Part shown: in pieces, positions 8,761 through 18,255 of the stretch | Layout: each line of letters opens with the position of its first letter | How positions within the stretch are numbered: position 1 is the stretch's first letter | From: Chrysochromulina tobinii | Lineage: Eukaryota; Haptophyta; Prymnesiales; Chrysochromulinaceae | DNA: 33,654 nucleotides | Assembly (NCBI GenBank): GCA_001275005.1 | Contig: JWZX01002254.1 | Span: 1 to 33,654 of the forward strand | Direction of reading: 5' to 3' | Translations under genes and position numbers: made by a program | Notes under the pieces: generated by a model | Seen by the model: the letters and a program-made list of their open reading frames with translations, nothing else | What the model was told of the DNA's origin: nothing | The model's database searches: none

Positions 8761-11700
8761 ATGCTCGTCCCGGACGGCCCCGTGGTCTTCGTGCTCGGCG
8801 GCCCAGGCAGCGGGAAGGGCACGCAGTGCGCCAAGCTCGTTGAGCGGTACGGAGCGGCGCACTTCTCAGCGGGCGACCTGCTGCGCGCGGAGGCGAAGAA
8901 GGGTACCGAGCAGGGCAAGATGATCGACGAGATGATAAAGCAGGGGGCGCTCGTGCCTACGCAGATCACTCTCGACCTGCTCAAGGCGGCGATCAAGTCC
9001 CGCAAGGGGCCCTACCTGATCGACGGCTTCCCGCGCTCGCTTGACAATCTGCAAGCCTTTGACAACCAGGTGTACGGTGGGTGTGCCCTAACGCTGGTTT
9101 ACGACCTGTCGGAGGCGGCCATGGAAGAGCGCCTTTTGAAGCACGGCGAGACGTCGGGCCGAGCCGACGACAACGCCGCCACCATCAAGAAGCGTTTCAA
9201 GACCTTTTGGGATGAGTCGATGCCGGTGATCGACATCCTTCGAGCACGCAAGGGGGGCCTGATGGTGTCGACCATCGACGCGTCCCGGACGCCCCAAGAG
9301 GTGGCGATCGATACCTGGCGCGTGTTCGACAAGATCGCAAACGTGATCAACATGCTCGTCCCGGACGGCCCCGTGGTCTTCATGCTCGGCGCCCCTGGCA
9401 CGGGTAAGGGCGCGCAGTGCGCTAAGCTCGTCGAGCGATACGGCGCTGCACACATTAAAGTGAGTGACCTGCTGCGCGCGGAGGTGAAGAAGGGTACCGA
9501 GCAGGGCAAGATGATCGATGAGATCATGAAGGAACATGACGTAGTCCCCGCTCCAATCACTCTCGACCTGCTCAAGGCGGCGATCAAGACCCGCAAGGGG
9601 CCATACATTATCGACGGCTTCCCGCGCTCGCTTGACAATCTGCATGCCTTTGACGACCAGGTGTACGGGGGCCATCGAGGCTTTGGGTGTGCACTCGCGA
9701 TCTTTTACTTCATGGCGGATGCGGAGATTGCGGTAAAGCGGAAGCTGGAGAGGAATCAAACGCAAAAGAAAGGCATCCAAGATCTCGACGAGCACGCCGA
9801 AGAGCTCAGGAAGAAATTCCACAAGTTCAAGGGGCAGTGTATGCCGGTGATCGAGAAACTGAAAAATCGCGGCTTGCTCGCGACCGTCGACGGGCACCCC
9901 TCTTTCAATGCCGTGTTCACCGCCACCTGCAAGGCCTTCGATAAGGTGGCCGCCCCTCTCGTGACGTGGCGAAAGGCCCAGGTGACCGAATACCTCGCGA
10001 AGCATGCCATGAAGGAGCGGCTCGAGGCGGCCTTGCATGCGGCCGTTGGCTCCCAGGCGCCCGACCCGGCCAGTTTTGTCGCGGAGTGCATCGCACCCCC
10101 GGGCCCGCGCCGCCCACGAACCGCGTGCGGCACGTTCTTGCGTATTGTCACCGTGAACGACGTGTACAAGCTCGACAACTACCCCCGCGTCGCGAGCGCG
10201 GTCGCCGCCGCTAAGAAAGCGGCCGCGGCCCTCGACTGTGTAGTGATCTCAACCTTGCCAGGTGATGAGCGCTGACGACCTCCGATGACCCCCGATGGCC
10301 TCTGATGACCTCTGATGACCTCTGATGACTCGACTCTGTGTGGTGATCTCGACCTTGGCAGGTGACTTCTTGTCTCCGTGCCCTCTCACCGCTCTCGACG
10401 GCGGGCGGGCGATGACCGAGGGGCTCAACAAGGCTAAGATCGAATACGTCATGCTCGGCAACCACGAGCTTGACTATGGCTTCCAGTGGTCCGTGGATCG
10501 CATGCAAGCCTTCAAGGGCAAGGTGGGCCATGATTGCCTTGACTGCGATTGCTCTCGATCTGTCACTGAGGGGCTGCGCGTGCTCGATGCTCTGATGGCT
10601 CTGATGGCTCTGATGGCTCTGATGGCTCTGAGGGGCTGCGCGTGCTCGATGCTCGATGACCTTCTCTTGACGACTTACTCTCGTGCTCGATGCGCGATGC
10701 GGCAGTGCATCAACTCGAACATCACGACGAAGCCAATCGACACGTTCCCCAAGTACGCCGCCATTCCACGTGTGGGTTGATGACCTCTGAGGACCGCTGA
10801 TTGCGTCTCTCATGAGGGCTTGATGACCTCTGAGGACTACTGATTGCGTCTCTCATGATGGCTTGAGGACCTTTGAGGACCCTGATTACGTCTCTCCTCT
10901 CACAAGTGCGTCCATGATGACCTCTGGGGACCTCTGATGACCTCTGATTGCTTCCTCTCATAGGTACGACGTGATCCACGTGGGCGACCGAAGGGTGCTC
11001 ATGACCGCCTTCCTCTCGGCGGATACCTCCATCTACGCCCCGGCCAACACACCTACGGTCATCCCGCCCGCCGAGGCAGCGGTGGCGATTTGGAACGAAG
11101 CCAAGGAGGCCTTGGGGTACACCCCAGACGTGCACCTGCCCATGACGCACCAACTGGTGCCCGAAGACAAGGCCTTCTGCCTCGCGCTCGCCAAGCACAA
11201 GGAGCTGGGCCCACGCACGCCTATCGTACTGGGCGCGCACGAGCACGAGGTATACATTGACTCGTGTGGTGGTGCAAAGATCATCAAGACGGGCGCCGAT
11301 GCTGAAGAGATTGGATACGTTGATATTTGGTGGGGGACCGATGGCGTGATGCACTCAAAGGTAGAGCTGGTGCCCGGCTGTGAATTTGACGAGGAGCCTG
11401 AGGCGAAGAAGTTCTGCCTGGAGCAGGAGGACTTTGTTCGGCGGGTGATGTCCGCACCGCTGATGCCAATCCCGGCGTTCATGAGCTCCAAGACGGTGCG
11501 CCACTCGCCTTCTGGGGTGGAGATGATGACCTCTCTGATGACCACTGATTTCCTCCCTCATCAGGTGCGCCACTCGCCTTCTGGGGTGGCCACGCTACTC
11601 CTCACCCAAATGCTGCGTGGATTCCGAAAAGAGAAAGTGGAGCTGTGCGTGGTCCACGGCGGCAGTGTGCGCGCTGGCAAGGAGTATCAGGCCAATACGA

Positions 11701-12326
11701 CCTTTACGATGGGCGATCTCTTCGCGGAGTTCGCATTTGATGGACCTATGGCGGTGATCTTGGTCAAGGGCTCGATCCTTCAAGCATCCACGGCCAACAC
11801 GCGCAACGCTCCCAAGCCCGCGCCCGACTTCCTCCACTTTGATGAAGGAGTCGTCATCGAGCCCGAGAAGCATGCCATCCTCTCTGTTGGGGGCGTTCCC
11901 TTCGACCCCGAGAAGATGTACAAGATTGCGATCAACCAGCTGCTGCTCACCGGGCTCAACGTGATCGAGCCTCTGATGAGCTACGTGCGCGCCAACGTCA
12001 AGGTGCCCACCGAAGAGAGTTGCCGCCTGAGCAAGAACGTGGTCATCGAGGTCTCCATGAAGGACGTCTGGCGCCACCTGATCGACTTCCAGTCTTTTGA
12101 TGAGGACGGGAACGGAGCGATCGAGGACGCGGAGTTGCGCGCGGGGATCAAGAAGTTCTTCGCGCAGGTGGCGAGCCGACCAGAAGGAATCTCCGTCGAG
12201 GAGGTGGCCGCCCTCATCAAGAAGAAGCAAGGGCACCTCTCCCTCGTCGAGCAGCTCGTCAAGACGCTGGACACCAACGGCGACGGCTACATCGACGAGG
12301 AAGAGATGCTTGCGTTGTCCCACTGA
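8761..12326 (+). CDS. Fused tandem NMP kinase / 5'-nucleotidase / EF-hand protein
   Basis: Exons: 8761-10261, 10362-10522, 10706-10752, 10964-11495, 11565-12326; 1000 aa, all junctions in frame. Domain 1 (1-197) is an adenylate/UMP-CMP kinase: P-loop GGPGSGKGTQ (13-22), DGFPRS (from 88), LID GRADDN (133-138). Domain 2 (198-about 400) has P-loop GAPGTGKGAQ and DGFPRS but lacks the LID GRxDDN. Domain 3 (about 462-900) is a metallophosphatase-type 5'-nucleotidase: TVNDVYKLDN, GDFLSP, GNHELDYG, CINSNI, MTHQ, GAHEHE. EF loops DEDGNGAIEDAE (926-937) and DTNGDGYIDEEE (983-994) end the protein. By family, the kinase phosphorylates NMPs and the nucleotidase hydrolyses them, so the fusion joins opposing reactions under possible calcium control. 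There is no signal peptide, so it is probably cytosolic. The usual metal-binding DxH is NDVY here, as I recall from some protist members. Confidence 0.87.
10262..10361 (+). repeat. Kinase-nucleotidase intron 1: a 100-bp tandem duplication
   Basis: The exon end at 10231-10265 is repeated at 10329-10365 with few differences (shared TAGTGATCTCAACCTTGCC against TGGTGATCTCGACCTTGGC). Both copies end CAGGTGA, so the first supplies the donor and the second the acceptor, and the intron equals about one repeat unit. The middle is made of GATGACCTCT-type 10-mers. Splicing restores STLPGDFLSP, the metal-binding motif. Confidence 0.85.
10523..10705 (+). repeat. Kinase-nucleotidase intron 2
   Basis: The donor is GGCAAG|GTGGGCC and the acceptor GCGGCAG|TGCATC; splicing joins AFKGK to CINSNI, as expected for a 5'-nucleotidase. 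It contains five 9-bp TGATGGCTC-type units between two copies of a segment of about 27 bp starting CTGAGGGGCTGCGCG (10566 and 10628). Confidence 0.7.
10753..10963 (+). repeat. Kinase-nucleotidase intron 3
   Basis: The intron begins GTACGCCGCCATTCCACGTG, a diverged copy of the start of exon 4 (GTACGACGTGATCCACGTG). Repeats of the form TGATGACCTCTGAGGAC, each with GATTGCGTCTCTCATGA, fill the interior. The acceptor is CTCATAG. Splicing gives FPKYDVIHVGD. Confidence 0.75.
11496..11564 (+). repeat. 69-bp stop-free intron or in-frame insertion in the nucleotidase domain
   Basis: A perfect 25-bp duplication (starting GTGCGCCACTCGCC) lies at 11496-11520 and 11565-11589. The 69-bp unit begins GT, ends CCTCATCAG, contains TGATGACC units and has no in-frame stop. 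It may be spliced, or translated as 23 extra residues including a second VRHSPSGV. Similarity to the other introns favours splicing. Confidence 0.7.
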
Positions 12327-12798
12327 TGACCCACTGTGATTCCCCACAGACTGTTTCGTCACAGCCGTTCTCATGTGGGATTCTCCGACGGAAGGCATAG
12401 CACAGGACGAGGATCGACGAGCAAAGGGGTTGCAGCGTCCACTGTCCATGTATGCCAGACGTCATGGGCTAGGCTTCTTGGGATGTGGTTTGATGCGCTG
12501 TGGAGGCTCAACTTCAGTTGTCTTTAGATCTAGGGCTGGCATTGACGAATCATTGAGCATGCGGAATAGCATGGAATGGGCCCCGCGCCTTCGAGAGCGC
12601 TCCGTGTTGTATGTGACTACGGCCTCCCGTGTGAAGCTGTGAACGCCTCTCCGGTGCTATGACATGTATGTAGTGTTGCGTCACGGGCCGAGAGTTCTCG
12701 GGAACTGAAATTCATGTATTATTATGACGAATTACCAAATGAAGAGACGAATTCCAAATGAAGAGTTCCGTTCCTTGTTTCATCATCAAGAATCTTTT
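12327..12798. other. Intergenic between the kinase-nucleotidase gene and gene 4
   Basis: No supported gene. It is less GC-rich than the flanking genes and open frames are short. It should contain the kinase-nucleotidase 3' UTR and the promoter of the next gene on the same strand. In the AT-richer part near 12735-12775 the word AATGAAGAG recurs. Confidence 0.4.
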
Positions 12799-13377
12799 AT
12801 GAGGTCCATGCTCACATGCCTTCTGCTCGCCACCGAGCTGACGTGCGCGAGCGCGCTCTCGTTGAGGCGAACCGTCCTGCAATCGTCTCTGCCGCGGCGG
12901 ATGCCGCCACAATCGCCGGCGCAGAGCAAGCGCACCACGATCACCCAAGCGTCTCTCCTCGAGCCACTCGCCGTTGTCTTGCGTCGCGCCGTGCCTACGG
13001 TGGCGCGAAATTCGTCGCCGCTCGCCTTTGCCGCACCGGTGCTCGCCTTTGCCGCGCCTGGCCTCATCTTCAGCAAGCCTCGAATCATCGTCACCCTCGT
13101 TGCGGCCATTGGATTGATTGGAGGCAACTTCATCCACCGCCAATTTTGCAAGGATGCGGTAGATGAGTGCCCAGTTTCGATTCCTGACTGGTGGGAGTCC
13201 AATGCGTTTACCAACCTTGCCGTGGCCATGGCCAGTGCTGGCGCCGAGGCTGCGGCCGCAGCCATCAGCGTGGGTGCGGCAGCTGTGAGCAGCACTCTGT
13301 CCGAGGACTCCCTCGAATCGTCCAAGGGGGACCCCAAAGTCTGGCTGACCTCCGGGGACAGGGCAGACGACATTTGA
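12799..13377 (+). CDS. Putative plastid-targeted membrane protein, unknown family
   Basis: 192 aa from the ATG at 12799. The frame stays open to an ATG at 12724, but that stretch is AT-rich and reads like UTR. Residues 1-20 (MRSMLTCLLLATELTCASAL) look like a signal peptide. A basic, Ser/Thr/Pro-rich stretch of about 50 residues without acids follows, the pattern of a bipartite leader for secondary plastids. One transmembrane helix (IIVTLVAAIGLIGGNFI) lies near residue 105. Then come a short loop with two Cys and a WW pair, an Ala-rich helix, and an acidic C-terminus. I do not recognise the family. A secretory-pathway protein is the alternative to plastid. Confidence 0.62.
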   Translation: MRSMLTCLLLATELTCASALSLRRTVLQSSLPRRMPPQSPAQSKRTTITQASLLEPLAVVLRRAVPTVARNSSPLAFAAPVLAFAAPGLIFSKPRIIVTLVAAIGLIGGNFIHRQFCKDAVDECPVSIPDWWESNAFTNLAVAMASAGAEAAAAAISVGAAAVSSTLSEDSLESSKGDPKVWLTSGDRADDI

Positions 13378-13909
13378 GCAACGAGTCGCGTATGAGTGCT
13401 TGAGGCGTGGCAGGCGGTCTGTCCTTAAGGAGTTGTCGTCGTATTTATAATCTGTGGGTGTCATCTGATACCGTATCGACCGGATCACCCGACACCCGCG
13501 AGCCGCGGGGCACTGTTGCACGACAGCGGGACAGCGGTTTCCATGGCGCTCGAACCCGTGCTGTGCCTGTGCCAGCCTAAGTGCCAGCCGGCGTGCGCGG
13601 CGCACACGCGCGGACGAACGCCTTGACATGTCCAGACATCTGGCTCGACCCAAATATGGACACCTGGCTCGACCGCTTCATCGCGGTCTGCTCCGCCCCA
13701 CACCTTGGAGCGCCGTGGGAGGACCTGTGTTCACACCTTGGAGCGCTGGGAGGACCTGTGTTCACACCTTGGAGCGCTGGGAGGACCTGTGTTCACACCT
13801 TTGAGCGCTGGGAGGACCTGTGTTCGTGCCCGCGCCCGTCACAGCGCCCGTCATGCGCCTGTCCCTTTGCGCCTACGCCTTGGATTTCGTCATCATCGCC
13901 GCGTCATGA
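13378..13909. other. Convergent 3' interval with a 31-bp minisatellite
   Basis: Between the stop of gene 4 (plus) and the stop of the docking-complex-like gene (minus). There is no gene; frames through it read only tandem repeat or low-complexity sequence. Confidence 0.5.
13699..13825. repeat. 31-bp tandem repeat, four copies
   Basis: Units beginning CACACCTTGGAGCGC and containing TGGGAGGACCTGTGTT start at 13699, 13732, 13763 and 13794. They are near-identical, so the expansion is recent. They sit between convergent genes and could influence 3'-end formation. Confidence 0.85.
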
Positions 13910-16654
13910 TCATCGCTTCTTCTTGCGCTTCGTCTCCTTGCCTTTGGCGCCCTTGTTGATGAAGATCTTCATCGCCCTCTTCTTGAGCGCCTCGCGATCG
14001 AGCACCTGGTTCAGCGGGTCATCGGCAGCTCCCTCCTCGTCGCCCTCCTCGCCCTCGTCGCCTTCCTCCTCGTCGTCCTCGTCCCCGGGCACCTTGAACT
14101 CCTTCGCAGACGCGCCCGCCGCCATCAGCAGCGGAGCGAGCGCCTCCGCCGACTCCATCCCATCGCGGGCCACCAGTCCCCGCCCCTTGAGAGCGGCGAC
14201 CAAGCTCATACGGTACTCCTCTCCCGTCATCACTGGCGAGGGTGCCCCAGGCGCCGTACTGGGCGAGAAGGGGGACCTCTCATCAGGCGCCGTACTGGGC
14301 GCAGGCGGCTCCGTCACCACCGCCAGTCCGCCCTCAGCCTCTTCACCGTCGGCGTCGCCCGGGACGGCGCCTTCGGCGTCGGCCGGTCTGGCACTGCCCT
14401 CTGCCGCTTCGGAACTGCCAGCCGCCTCGTCGGCGGCATTGGACAGCGCCGCCGCCGCCACCGCCGCCGCCACCGCCGCCACCGCCGCCTCCTCCTCCTC
14501 CTCCGCCGCCTCCGCCTCCGCCACCGTCGCCGTCGCCGTCGCGTTCGCCGGCAGCGCCGTCCTGTGCGCCGGCAGCGCCGCCTTCCCGATGAGCTCGCGG
14601 AGCAGCCCGAGGCTCTCCTCGAGCGCCTCGACGGTCAAGTGGTCCTGGCTCCTCTCCGCCTCCAGCGCGCCCGGGACGGCGCCGGGTCGGGCGCCGTGTC
14701 GAGCGCCCTTGAGGGCCATCTGCGCCGTCGTGGGCGTCGAGCCCTCCTTCGCGGGCGTCGTCCCGGGCGTGCCGAAGGCCTGCTGCACCGCGCTCTCGGC
14801 GGAGCGCTTCGCCTTCACCTTGCCTGGAGAGGGCGAGGCCTCGGGCAGCATCAGGTCAGCACGGGAGTCGAGCACGGCGGCGGTTTCGCCACTCAAATCT
14901 CCCGCCTTGAGCAGCCCCGTCGGAGGCGGGACTGAGGGCGGATGCAGGATCATGAGCCCCAGCGCGAGATCGCTGGCGTGCTGCTGCCGACCGCCCTTAC
15001 GCCAGACGCCCGTCCCTTTGCCCTCAGTGCCCGAGACGGCGCCCGCGAGCGGCGCGGCGCCGCGGAGCCCCTTGGCAGTGTGGAGCATGCGGCTGAGCTG
15101 CGCTACAGCGGCGTGGGCGTGCTGCATGATGGCCGCCGTGCGCTTCGCTCGTGAACGAGCCGCGCGCAGCTGGCGCTGCTGCTCGAGGCGAGACTCCTCG
15201 CCCTGGCCCTGTGGGGATTGGGCGCGCGCTGTGGTGAGCGCTTGCATGCAGGGCAGGTAACATCAGTGGCAATCAACGTACCTGGCCCTGTGGGGATTGG
15301 GGGCGCCCTGTGGGGATCGGCGGCGAGCCGGCGCGGTTATCGGACGTGTAACGGAGCTGCAGCAGCTTCTTCTTGCGCTCGTGAAACCTGAGGACGGGCG
15401 CCCGATACGGCGCGCGATCAGAGCTCCTCGGCGGCAATCAGAGGTCCATCAGCGCACTCCTTGGAGAGCAATCAGAAGCTCATCAGAGGTCCATCAGAGG
15501 TCCATCAGAGGTCCATCAGCGGTCCTTCAGAGGTCCATCAGAGGTCCATCAGCGTACTCCTTGGAGAGCAGCTCGATCGACCTGGTCGCCTGTCGATGGA
15601 GGTTGGCTAGCAGAGCGAAGGTCTCCTCCTGCGCCTTGAACTTCTCAACGATCAGGTCAGCTTCCGAGGTGCCCATCACCTGGCGCGAAGAAGGGCGCAC
15701 ACTTCTTATTAGTCGTCATCCAATGGGTACTCAGAGGTCATCCGAGGCACTCAGAGGTCATCCGAGGCACTCAGAGATCATCAGAGGTCATCAGAGGTCA
15801 TCCGTGGCACTCAGAAAGCACTCTGCGCGCCCTCAGCCACCCTCAGCGCACCTCCGCAATCAAGAGCCATCACGAGTCATCACGCGCCATCACGCGCCCT
15901 CACGCGCCCTCACGCGCCCTCAGCGCACCTCCGCTATCGAGTCGAAGATGAGCTGGAGCTTGGCGATGCGATCTCGCTCATCGTCGAGCGAGCCGACGGA
16001 TGTGAGGTGCTCGTTGCGAGAGAGCGCGTCCAGCCGCTCCGCCTCCAGAGCACGCAGCTTCTCCGCCGTGCGTGTCGCGTGATCCGCCGCGGCCTGCTGC
16101 CGGGCCTGCAGCTTGTCGCGCTTGGCCTGTAGCTTCTCCGCCTGCGCGGCGAGCTCGAACGAGAGTGTCTTATCCTGACGGAAGAGCTCTGCCTCGGCCG
16201 CGTTGCGCACGTCCGTCGCGTCCTTGAGCATCAGGTACAGCTTCTTCGCGTCCGCCTGCTTCGCGCTCGATTGGAAGTCGATCTCGTTCAGGTCGCGCCG
16301 GTAGGTCTTCTCCTCGCTGCGGATGCGCTCGATCATCAGCCCGTAGGTGCTATGGTCGTGGTTGGCCACATCAATCTCCGCCTCGACGTCCGCGAGCTCC
16401 GCCTCGAGCTCCGCGACCTCCGCCGCGTCCTCGTTGGCGCCAGCCGACAAGTCTGCCGACTTTGTGAAGCCGCTGGTACGCTCGACCATCTGGTGGAGCT
16501 TTTGCCGCAGCGTGATGCACTCGGCAGTGATCTCATCGTGCCGCTTGCGCAGCTTCGTCGCCTCCGCGTTCAGCGCCCTCAACGCCACCTCCGGCTCGGG
16601 CTCCGGCTTCAACTCCGTGCTCATGGCGCAGAAACCCGAACCGCCAGCGTCCAT
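13910..16654 (-). CDS. Coiled-coil protein resembling outer dynein arm docking complex subunits
   Basis: Exons in transcript order: 16654-15929, 15679-15558, 15387-15282, 15202-13910; 748 aa, in frame at each junction. Residues about 15-280 are heptad-rich coiled coil. The segment LIFDSIAE then VMGTSEADLIVEKF, KAQEETFALLANL and LLSKEFHERKKKLLQLRYTS resembles the conserved middle of the CCDC63/CCDC114/CCDC151 docking-complex family (an IxKFxxQEETxxxL core followed by a basic helix). Those proteins anchor outer dynein arms to axonemal doublets, so the cell is probably flagellated. The C-terminal half is low-complexity: Ala/Glu-rich (EEEEEAAVAAVAAAVAAAA), an acidic EDDEEEGDEGEEGDEE stretch, then a basic tail (KGKETKRKKKR), longer than I expect for the family. 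ATG 16624 is an alternative start. The assignment rests on motif memory. Confidence 0.68.
14430..14530. repeat. GCC/CTC trinucleotide run coding for Ala and Glu
   Basis: A run of GCCGCC, CCACCG and CTCCTC triplets on the plus strand. On the coding minus strand it reads as the EEEEEAAVAAVAAAVAAAA stretch of the docking-complex-like protein. Confidence 0.8.
15203..15281 (-). mobile_element. Introner-like intron with the GCATGCAAG signature (gene 5 intron 3)
   Basis: The 79-bp intron begins GTACGTTGATTGC, shared exactly with the intron at 31025, and carries the block CCTGCCCTGCATGCAAGCG then CTCACCACAGCGCG (15225-15257, minus sense). Its 3' end, CCCAATCCCCACAGGGCCAG, repeats the upstream exon end exactly. 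The element thus brings the donor while the duplicated target brings the acceptor. It encodes nothing. Confidence 0.82.
15388..15557 (-). repeat. Docking-like gene intron 2 with exon-end copies
   Basis: The donor is CCAAGGA|GTACGC and the acceptor CGTCCTCAG|GTTTCACG. The upstream exon end GCTCTCCAAGGAGT is copied inside the intron (GCTCTCCAAGGAGTGCGC), joined by TGATGGACCTC units. The frame across the junction reads LLSKEFHERKKK. Confidence 0.7.
15680..15928 (-). repeat. Docking-like gene intron 1 with exon-junction copy
   Basis: The exon end and intron start GATAGCGGAGGTGCGCTGAG is repeated inside the intron as GATTGCGGAGGTGCGCTGAG (plus coordinates about 15844-15865). The interior has TGATGACCTC, TGAGTGCC and GTGATGGCGC units. 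The acceptor is CGCGCCAG|GTGATGG. Confidence 0.7.
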
Positions 16655-16788
16655 TCATGAACAGGGCTGTGAAAGCAGTTGTCTTGCAACGATGGGACTT
16701 AGGGAAAGGGTATGCGCGCGATCGCTCGCCTGCAACTGAAAGTAAGCAGACCCTCCGAAACCGTGGCAGGAGTCATCCGCACGCGTCA
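16655..16788. promoter_or_regulatory. Short divergent promoter of the docking-like and AP2 genes
   Basis: 134 bp lie between the chosen ATGs; using the outermost in-frame ATGs (16654 minus, 16657 plus) only 2 bp would remain. Third-position composition in 16657-16788 does not look coding, which supports a downstream AP2 start and a real shared promoter here. Confidence 0.5.
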
Positions 16789-18255
16789 ATGAGCGCTGCG
16801 TTGCGTGCGTGCCAGAGAGTCGCGATGATCGATGCCACCGCGCCGGATGGCACGCGTCTGCACCTCTCCGCGCATTCAGTGAGCGGTTACAAGGGCGTGT
16901 TCGAGTCTGCGGGACGCTACCAGGCTCAAGTGCGCGTCGGTGGCAAACAAAAATACATTGGCATCTTTCCGACGAAGATGGAGGCCGCGATCGCCGTCGC
17001 GCGCGCCATAGGCGAGCCATCGGATGATCCCGATGCCGATCTTGCGACGGCGACGGACGTTCGCGACGGAGGCCATGGCGCGGCCACGGAGGACGCAGAC
17101 ATGGCCGAGGCCGAGGCAGACATGGCCGAGGCAGGGGACGCTGGAAGTGGGCCCCAGGTGGAGGTCACATCGACCAAGGTGGAGGTCACATCGACCAAGG
17201 TAGACGACGACGACGACGACCAGGGCGGCTCGTCCATCGGTCCGTACTCGGCCGAAGTGGTCGGGCAGATGCGCGGGCCGGAGCTACGCCGGGCGGTGCG
17301 CGGCGCCTTGACCGAGTCGGGCAAGACGCAGACTGCCTTCGCCATCGCGCTTGGTGTGAACCCCGCCTACCTGTCCCAGTGGCTGAACCAGAACTGGTAC
17401 GGGCACACGCATGGCAGGCCCAAGGTGGAGAGATTCATCGAGGGGAGGGTGCGCGCGTACCTTCGCGGCGGGGCCCTCGAGCCCGTGCATGCATGCATGG
17501 GGCCGCCGGCACCTGGCGGCGCCACCAGCAGTGCGCCCACCCAGCCCATGCATGCATGCAAACATGCACAAGGCGGCGCCACCAGCAGTGCGCCCGCCCA
17601 ACCCATGGAACGGCGGCGCCAGCCTAGGGCGACGTCGACGGCAGCGACGGGTGACGCGGCATTGCGCCAACGACTCTTTTCGAATCTGGTAGACGAGGTG
17701 CAAGGCGGGAGCTCGTCGACTGATGACCTCTGATGATCCTTGATGACACTTGATGACACTTGATTGCATCCCTCATCGGGTGCGAGGCGGGAGCTCGTCG
17801 ACTGATGACCTCTGATGATCCATGATTGCATCCCTCATCAGGTGCAAGGCAGGAGCTCGACAAGCACGAATGGTGGTGCGAGCGGCGGTGCGAGCGGCAG
17901 GGACGGCGGAGGAGGAGGAGGCCGCCATCATCGGGCCCTGAGCGCCGTCCTGAGCGTCGAACGGCCCGTCGCGTCGCCAGAGTCGATCGCGGCAGCGGAG
18001 CGAGCGAAACGGGACGCGCTCATGGAGGGCTTAGCCTTCGAACCAGACCGCAAGGGCCCCACTGGGTTGCTCGGGGTGCGGGCACGCGGTGCGGGCGACG
18101 CGCTGCGGTATACGGCCACGATCACCTGGATCACTGGACGGCTGAAGCGCAAGGCTCGTGTGCTGGGCACCTCCTTCCTGGCGGCCGAGGAGGCGGCGCT
18201 CTCCATCGCTCGTGCGCGGAAGGCCCTCAAGACGGGACAAATGCTGCCCTTTTGA
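16789..18255 (+). CDS. AP2-HTH-AP2 putative DNA-binding regulator
   Basis: Exons 16789-17697 and 17842-18255; 440 aa. In-frame ATGs at 16657 and 16825 are alternatives. Residues about 32-76 form an AP2/ERF-type domain (SGYKGVFESAGRYQAQVRV then GGKQKYIGIFPTKMEAA). An acidic linker holds tandem repeats (DMAEAEADMAEA; VEVTSTK twice). Residues about 150-215 form a helix-turn-helix resembling repressor/CUT/homeodomain-type folds (TQTAFAIALGVNPAYLSQWL). A 19-residue unit (GGATSSAPxQPM plus linker) is duplicated at 17515-17608. Residues about 375-435 look like a second, divergent AP2 (GLLGVRARGAGDALRYTATI, then EEAALSIARARKAL). A nuclear transcription regulator is inferred; its targets are unknown. 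It is head-to-head with the docking-like gene and tail-to-tail with the proline-rich protein. Confidence 0.78.
17698..17841 (+). repeat. AP2 gene intron with three copies of the exon 2 start
   Basis: The intron begins GTGCAAGGCGGGAGCTCG; a second copy starts at 17780 (GTGCGAGGCGGGAGCTCG), and exon 2 begins at 17842 with GTGCAAGGCAGGAGCTCG. Each internal copy is followed by TGATGACCTCTGATGATCC and by GATTGCATCCCTCATC. Here the duplicated sequence lies at the intron 5' end and supplies the donor. Confidence 0.85.

Noticed and set aside
9088-10038. 316-codon minus-strand frame opposite the kinase domains
   Set aside because: An antisense shadow of the two near-identical kinase domains; similarity between its halves merely reflects that duplication.
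11595-12449. 284-codon minus-strand frame opposite the nucleotidase/EF-hand exon
   Set aside because: The sense strand carries conserved nucleotidase and EF-hand motifs; the antisense has none.
13581-15260. 559-codon plus-strand open frame
   Set aside because: It is the antisense of the Ala/Glu-rich exon of the docking-like gene plus the 31-bp repeat; low-complexity with no domain.
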